From: an uncultured Collinsella sp.
GTDB taxonomy: Bacteria; Actinomycetota; Coriobacteriia; Coriobacteriales; Coriobacteriaceae
Direction of reading: 5' to 3'
DNA length: 25,700 nucleotides
Assembly (NCBI GenBank): GCA_902491895.1
Contig: CABUJH010000027.1
Span: 1 to 25,700 of the forward strand
Under the pieces are notes generated by a model, which ran no database searches, was not told where the DNA came from, and saw only the letters and a program-made list of their open reading frames with translations. A program made the position numbers and the translations under genes. Below, piece by piece: positions 21,895-25,700 of this stretch. Every line of letters starts with the position of its first letter. The stretch's first letter is position 1.

Positions 21895-23085
21895 ATGGCC
21901 AAAGAGAAGTTTGAGCGCACTAAGCCGCATGTTAACATCGGCACCATTGGTCACGTCGACCACGGCAAGACCACGCTGACCGCTGCCATCACCAAGGTTC
22001 TCTCCGAGACCGAGGGCTGCAAGGCTGACTTCACTGCGTTCGAGAACATCGACAAGGCTCCCGAGGAGCGCGAGCGCGGCATTACGATTTCCGTCTCCCA
22101 CGTTGAGTACGAGACCGCTGCCCGTCACTACGCTCACGTTGACTGCCCGGGCCACGCTGACTACGTCAAGAACATGATTTCCGGCGCTGCTCAGATGGAC
22201 GGTGCCATCCTGGTCATCGCCGCCACCGACGGCCCCATGGCTCAGACCCGCGAGCACATCCTGCTCGCCCGTCAGGTCGGCGTTCCCTACATCGTCGTCT
22301 TCCTGAACAAGTGCGACATGGTCGACGATGACGAGCTCATCGACCTCGTCGAGATGGAGACCCGTGAGCTCCTCTCCGAGTACGATTTCCCCGGCGACGA
22401 CATCCCCGTCATCCGTGGCTCCGCTCTGGGCGCTCTCGAGGGCGACGCCAAGTGGATGGACGCCATTCGCGAGCTCATGAAGGCCGTCGACGAGTACATC
22501 CCGACGCCTGCTCGTAACAACGACCTCCCGTTCCTGATGGCCGTTGAGGACGTTATGACCATCTCCGGCCGTGGTACCGTTGCTACTGGCCGTGTCGAGC
22601 GCGGTGAGCTCAAGCTCAACGAGCCCGTCGAGATCGTCGGCATCAAGGATACCCAGAACACCGTCGTTACCGGTATCGAGATGTTCCGTAAGTCCATGGA
22701 CTTCTGCGAGGCTGGCGACAACGTCGGTCTGCTGCTCCGCGGCATCAAGCGCGAGGACATCGAGCGCGGCCAGGTTCTCTGCAAGCCCGGCTCCGTTACC
22801 CCGCACACCAAGTTCACCGGCGAGATCTACGTTCTGACCAAGGAGGAGGGCGGCCGTCACACCCCGTTCTTCGATGGTTATCGTCCGCAGTTCTACTTCC
22901 GTACCACCGACGTTACCGGTACCGTGAAGCTGCCTGAGGGCACCGAGATGGCTATGCCTGGTGACCACATCACCATCGAGGGCGACCTCATCCACCCGAT
23001 CGCCATGGAGGAGGGCCTGCGTTTCGCTATCCGCGAGGGTGGCCACACCGTCGGTTCGGGCATCGTCTCCACGATCATTGAGTAA
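21895..23085 (+). CDS. tuf: Elongation factor Tu
   Basis: The protein has 396 residues. It delivers aminoacyl-tRNA to the ribosome as a GTP complex. The GTPase motifs are GHVDHGKT (19-26), RGITIS, DCPGHADY, NKCDMVDD and RGSALGAL. The two beta-barrel domains follow, with GRGTVATGRVERG and the C-terminal GGHTVGSGIV. Codon use is highly biased to C-ending codons, as for a top-expressed gene. The ATG has AAGAGGAGGG upstream. It follows three tRNAs without a terminator, an arrangement like the E. coli tRNA-tufB operon, and is closed by a strong terminator at 23114-23147. Confidence 0.99.
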   Translation: MAKEKFERTKPHVNIGTIGHVDHGKTTLTAAITKVLSETEGCKADFTAFENIDKAPEERERGITISVSHVEYETAARHYAHVDCPGHADYVKNMISGAAQMDGAILVIAATDGPMAQTREHILLARQVGVPYIVVFLNKCDMVDDDELIDLVEMETRELLSEYDFPGDDIPVIRGSALGALEGDAKWMDAIRELMKAVDEYIPTPARNNDLPFLMAVEDVMTISGRGTVATGRVERGELKLNEPVEIVGIKDTQNTVVTGIEMFRKSMDFCEAGDNVGLLLRGIKREDIERGQVLCKPGSVTPHTKFTGEIYVLTKEEGGRHTPFFDGYRPQFYFRTTDVTGTVKLPEGTEMAMPGDHITIEGDLIHPIAMEEGLRFAIREGGHTVGSGIVSTIIE

Positions 23086-23113
23086 ATTAGCTCTTTGATA
23101 TAGCTGACTTAGA

Positions 23114-23147
23114 GAACCCGGCACTTATATGGGTGCCGGGTTCTTTT
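23114..23147 (+). terminator. Rho-independent terminator of tuf
   Basis: A perfect 11-bp stem, GAACCCGGCAC 23114-23124 with GTGCCGGGTTC 23133-23143, is followed by TTTT at 23144-23147. It separates tuf from the rpmG unit. Confidence 0.92.
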
Positions 23148-23289
23148 CTGCAATGGATATTAAGCCGTTGCTGGTGTCGAGAGGATCGATAATGGTCCTG
23201 GATGCACCGTCGATTAGCTCTCGATGGCTTCATTGATGTGTTCCAAATATGAATGGATCCACCGAGAACCAATTGACTCGAGGTTTTCA

Positions 23290-23319
23290 TTGACAGCACT
23301 TACGTGGAGCTGATAAAGT
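23290..23319 (+). promoter_or_regulatory. Promoter of the rpmG - tRNA-Trp - secE - nusG unit
   Basis: TTGACA at 23290-23295, an 18-base spacer and TAAAGT at 23314-23319 lie about 45 bases before rpmG. The upstream GAGGTTTTCA-TTGACAGC is nearly identical to that of the tRNA-tuf promoter. The preceding 23148-23289 shows no gene. Confidence 0.8.
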
Positions 23320-23364
23320 AACAACTCGTGCCCGTACGGGGCGGAAATGAAAGGTTCAGGATAC

Positions 23365-23514
23365 ATGCGTACTCTAGTTACTCTTGCGTGCACTGAGTGC
23401 AAGCGCCGCAACTATACGACCACCAAGAACAAGTCGACCATGCCTGATCGTATGGAGATCAAGAAGTATTGCCCCTGGTGCCGTCACCACACGCTGCACA
23501 AAGAGACTCGCTAG
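23365..23514 (+). CDS. rpmG: 50S ribosomal protein L33
   Basis: The protein has 49 residues, translated from an ATG at 23365 with TCAGGA upstream, ending at TAG 23512-23514. The sequence starts MRTLVTLACTECKRRNYTTT, and a second pair CPWC follows, so it is the zinc-binding C+ form with four cysteines. Its place before tRNA-Trp, secE and nusG is the usual one in Gram-positive genomes. Confidence 0.97.
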   Translation: MRTLVTLACTECKRRNYTTTKNKSTMPDRMEIKKYCPWCRHHTLHKETR

Positions 23515-23527
23515 TCTCTAGTCACAT

Positions 23528-23603
23528 ACGCCAGTAGTTCAATTGGTAGAGCATCGGTCTCCAAAACCGAGTGTTGAGGGTTCGAGTCCTTCCTGGCGTG
23601 CCA
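23528..23603 (+). tRNA. tRNA-Trp (anticodon CCA)
   Basis: The acceptor ACGCCAG at 23528-23534 pairs with CTGGCGT at 23593-23599. The anticodon loop CTCCAAA gives CCA at 23561-23563. The discriminator is G and CCA is encoded at 23601-23603. It is located between rpmG and secE, as in many Gram-positive bacteria. Confidence 0.96.
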
Positions 23604-23612
23604 GTCATTATT

Positions 23613-23644
23613 CCGTAAGCTCCCACTTGGGGGCTTACGGTTTA
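23613..23644 (+). terminator. Hairpin between tRNA-Trp and secE (possible partial terminator)
   Basis: CCGTAAGC at 23613-23620 pairs with GCTTACGG at 23633-23640, with further inner C-G pairs. Only TTTA follows, so termination would be partial. It could mark the tRNA 3' processing boundary. Confidence 0.6.
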
Positions 23645-23679
23645 CTCATGTATAAGCGCATTGCGCGGAGGTAACCCAA

Positions 23680-24018
23680 ATGGCCAACAAGAAGAACAAG
23701 AAGAAGGCTCAGCAGCCGGCACCTGCCAACAAAGCTGCCGCCAACTCCAAGGTTGAGGCCAAGAAGGCCGTTGCCAAGAAGAACGAGAAGGCTGCGAAGT
23801 CCAAGAAGAACGAGAAGCCTGGTTTCTTCGCCCGCACCAAGAAGTATTTCGCTTCGGTCAAGTCCGAGATGAAGCGTGTCACGTGGCCCGATAAGAAGGA
23901 GCTCGTGAACTACTCGGTTGTTGTTTGCGCTTCTCTGATCGTCGTCGGCGTCGTCATCGCTCTGCTCGATGCTGGCTTTGGCGAGGCTCTTGCTCTGTTC
24001 TCTGGATTGAGGGGCTAA
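23680..24018 (+). CDS. secE: Preprotein translocase subunit SecE
   Basis: The protein has 112 residues. A long lysine/alanine-rich N-terminus (about 1-45) precedes the conserved amphipathic segment FFARTKKYFASVKSEMKRVTWPDKKELVNYS, which clamps SecY. A single transmembrane helix follows (VVVCASLIVVGVVIALLDAGF). It is essential for Sec-dependent export. CGGAGGTAA precedes the ATG at 23680. It lies 3 bases before nusG, with which it is certainly co-transcribed. Confidence 0.97.
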   Translation: MANKKNKKKAQQPAPANKAAANSKVEAKKAVAKKNEKAAKSKKNEKPGFFARTKKYFASVKSEMKRVTWPDKKELVNYSVVVCASLIVVGVVIALLDAGFGEALALFSGLRG

Positions 24019-24021
24019 ACC

Positions 24022-24558
24022 ATGTCTAAGCGTTGGTACGTCGTTCACACTTACTCTGGATACGAGAACCGCGTTAAGTCCGATCTCGAGCATCGCATCG
24101 AGACTATGGGCATGCAGGACCGTATCTTTGATATCGAGATTCCTATGGAGCGCGTCACCGAGATTAAAGAGGGTGGCAAGCGTGAGACCAAGGATTCCAA
24201 GATCTTCCCGGGTTATGTCCTGGTCCGCATGGAGATGGATGACGATGCTTGGACGTGTGTTCGTAACACGCCTGGCGTCACCGGTTTCCTAGGCGGCAAC
24301 GGCAAGCCCGCTCCGCTTTCCCGCGACGAGTACAACAAGATGACTCGTCGTCCCGGTAAGGGCGATTCGCCCAAGCGCACCTCGGTTGATATTGAGGTCG
24401 GTACGTCCGTCCGCGTCACCGATGGCCCCCTTACCGACTTTGATGGCAAGGTCTCCGAGGTTAACACCGAGGCTGGCAAGCTCAAGGTCACGCTGATGAT
24501 CTTTGGCCGCGAGACGCCGGTCGAGCTCGACTTTAACCAGGTCGCTGTCATCGCTTAA
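24022..24558 (+). CDS. nusG: Transcription termination/antitermination factor NusG
   Basis: The protein has 178 residues. The NGN domain begins KRWYVVHTYSGYENRVKSDLEHRI and includes IFPGYVLVRMEMDDDAWTCVRNTPGVTGFLG; it binds RNA polymerase. The KOW domain follows (SVRVTDGPLTDFDGKVSEVN, ending VELDFNQVAVIA) and contacts ribosomal S10 or Rho. No insertion domain is present between them. The gene ends 120 bases before rplK. The gap 24559-24678 contains no gene; a rplK promoter is possible but no convincing hexamer pair is seen. Confidence 0.98.
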   Translation: MSKRWYVVHTYSGYENRVKSDLEHRIETMGMQDRIFDIEIPMERVTEIKEGGKRETKDSKIFPGYVLVRMEMDDDAWTCVRNTPGVTGFLGGNGKPAPLSRDEYNKMTRRPGKGDSPKRTSVDIEVGTSVRVTDGPLTDFDGKVSEVNTEAGKLKVTLMIFGRETPVELDFNQVAVIA

Positions 24559-24678
24559 GTTTTCGTCCGTTCGCGCGAGCGTGCTTCTTCTGTGACTGCT
24601 CATCTCAGGAGTGCTTCTAACACGTGCGTGCTTACGATATAGCAAGTACTTCACACTCGTGATTCGAAAGGAATGACC

Positions 24679-25107
24679 ATGGCTGAGAAGAAGGTTGCCA
24701 ACGTCATTAAGCTCCAGATTCCTGCTGGTGCAGCAAACCCCGCTCCTCCCGTCGGCCCCGCCCTGGGCGCTGCTGGCGTGAACATCATGCAGTTCTGCCA
24801 GGCCTTTAACGCCGAGACGCAGGACAAGAAGGGCGACATCATCCCCGTTGAGATCTCTGTCTACGAGGACAAGTCCTTCTCCTTCATCACCAAGACCCCG
24901 CCGGCGGCTCACCTTATCAAGAAGGAGCTGAACCTCAAGTCTGGTTCCGCTAAGCCCCAGGCTGACAAGGTTGGTCAGCTCTCCCAGGAGCAGCTCACCA
25001 AGATCGCCGAGATCAAGATGCCGGACCTCAATGCCAACGACATTGACGCCGCCAAGAAGATCATCGCCGGTACCGCCCGTTCCATGGGCGTCACCATCGC
25101 TGAGTAG
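24679..25107 (+). CDS. rplK: 50S ribosomal protein L11
   Basis: The protein has 142 residues, the normal size. The N-terminal domain (KLQIPAGAANPAPPVGPALGAAGVNIMQFCQAFN) binds GTPase factors and thiostrepton-type ligands. The C-terminal rRNA-binding domain ends DIDAAKKIIAGTARSMGVTIAE. The ATG at 24679 is chosen because AAAGGA at 24667-24672 directly abuts the other in-frame ATG at 24673, leaving no spacer. It is followed by the L1-binding leader and rplA. Confidence 0.97.
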   Translation: MAEKKVANVIKLQIPAGAANPAPPVGPALGAAGVNIMQFCQAFNAETQDKKGDIIPVEISVYEDKSFSFITKTPPAAHLIKKELNLKSGSAKPQADKVGQLSQEQLTKIAEIKMPDLNANDIDAAKKIIAGTARSMGVTIAE

Positions 25108-25121
25108 CGATTTCTTATGGT

Positions 25122-25200
25122 AACGGCGGGTGCTCCGACCGGGGCGCCCGTTAAATGTGTGCAATAGGGCACACGATACGATGTGGGAGGGCTCACGCCC
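25122..25200 (+). promoter_or_regulatory. Predicted L1-binding mRNA leader (autoregulatory) upstream of rplA
   Basis: An imperfect stem (TAACGG...CCGTTA, with G-C continuation) is followed by GTGTGC/GCACAC. Then comes GATGTGGGAGG at 25180-25190 and a small GGGC-TCAC-GCCC hairpin (25189-25200). GTGGGAGG matches the L1 stalk of 23S rRNA, where E. coli has GGTGGGAGGC. L1 proteins repress their own mRNA through such rRNA mimics. The assignment is by motif and position. Confidence 0.6.
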
Positions 25201-25224
25201 GTTTAACCACAGGAGGTAATGCAC

Positions 25225-25700
25225 ATGGCTAAGCATGGTAAGAGCTATAACGCCGCTGCCGAGAAGATCGACCGCGCCACGCTCTACACCCCCCTTCAGG
25301 CTGCCAAGCTCATCAAGGAGCTCGACACCGCCAAGTTCGACGAGACCGTCGAGGCTCACTTCCGTCTGGGCATCGATACTCGTAAGGCTGACCAGAACAT
25401 CCGTGGTTCCATCTCCCTGCCCCACGGCACCGGCAAGACCGTTCGTGTTGCCGTCTTCGCCGAGGGCGAGAAGGCCCGTGAGGCTGAGGCTGCCGGCGCC
25501 GACATCATCGGTTCCGACGAGCTCGTCGCCCAGATTCAGAAGGGCGAGATCAACTTCGACGCCGCTATCGCTACGCCGAACATGATGGCCAAGGTTGGCC
25601 GCATCGGTAAGATCCTTGGTCCCCGTGGCCTCATGCCGAACCCCAAGCTCGGCACCGTGACCATGGACGTCGCCAAGATGGTCTCCGAGCTCAAGGCCGG
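25225..25700 (+). CDS. rplA: 50S ribosomal protein L1 (partial, cut by the window end)
   Basis: The first 158 residues are present, from an ATG at 25225 with AGGAGGTAA upstream. The sequence opens MAKHGKSYNAAAEKIDRATL and carries FDETVEAHFRLGIDTRKADQNIRGSISLPHGTGK and VGRIGKILGPRGLMPNPKLGT, the family signatures. L1 builds the mobile stalk at the ribosomal E site. About 75 residues are missing compared with full-length L1. It is the second gene of the rplK-rplA unit. Confidence 0.97.
   Translation, partial: MAKHGKSYNAAAEKIDRATLYTPLQAAKLIKELDTAKFDETVEAHFRLGIDTRKADQNIRGSISLPHGTGKTVRVAVFAEGEKAREAEAAGADIIGSDELVAQIQKGEINFDAAIATPNMMAKVGRIGKILGPRGLMPNPKLGTVTMDVAKMVSELKA

Noticed and set aside
21793..23124. 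443-codon minus-strand frame opposite tuf
   Set aside because: Shadow of the EF-Tu frame; it also crosses tRNA-Met sequence and the tuf stop.

Overview
The window reads as chromosome of a Collinsella-like member of the Coriobacteriia (high-GC Gram-positive, anaerobic gut type). This is an inference from the high GC and GC-rich third positions, strong AAGGAGG-type ribosome binding sites, and protein character (ClpC, DisA, EF-Tu, a giant BadF-type activase). The backbone follows the classic Firmicutes/Actinobacteria order clpC - disA - ispD - ispF - cysS - rlmB - yacP - (tRNAs, tuf) - rpmG - secE - nusG - rplK - rplA. The partners seen beside these genes in Bacillus (ctsR, mcsA, mcsB, radA, cysE, gltX, mrnC, sigH) are absent, and other genes sit in the gaps.

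Layout. 1-950: the end of an unidentified gene, a strong terminator and a DUF2798-type membrane protein. 950-6144: a two-gene operon of a 1479-residue BadF-type activase and a TetR regulator, headed by a 17-bp palindrome that is a candidate TetR operator. 6337-8979: clpC. 9194-10651: a PepD dipeptidase. 10779-12557 (minus strand): a hipBA toxin-antitoxin pair with a 15-bp-arm inverted-repeat operator. 12678-13450 (minus strand): the manganese exporter mntP behind a yybP-ykoY manganese riboswitch. 13610-19098: disA-ispD-ispF-cysS, a long RNA-hairpin-like element, then rlmB and a YacP-type NYN nuclease. 19126-20466 (minus strand): a single-chain protein joining an excisionase-type HTH to a HipA-like kinase, preceded by a huge palindrome (27 of 28 arm bases paired). 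20691-20765: tRNA-Thr(TGT). 20806-21458: about 650 bases without a credible gene, holding three hairpins at an exact 80-bp period, a GAGCGTGGA(A/T)(A/T)ATC repeat family and two short palindromes. 21459-25700: promoter, tRNA-Tyr, tRNA-Thr(GGT), tRNA-Met, tuf, rpmG, tRNA-Trp, secE, nusG, rplK, a predicted L1-binding leader and the start of rplA.

How it fits together. Most of the window is housekeeping: proteolysis, c-di-AMP, isoprenoid precursors, Cys-tRNA, rRNA maturation, translation and secretion. The accessory content is two HipA-family kinases of different architecture about 7 kb apart, each inserted into a conserved gene order and each with its own palindromic control region. The most system-like candidate is the fused HTH-kinase with its embedded promoter and ribosome binding site. 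The non-coding repeat island beside tRNA-Thr is the least explained part.
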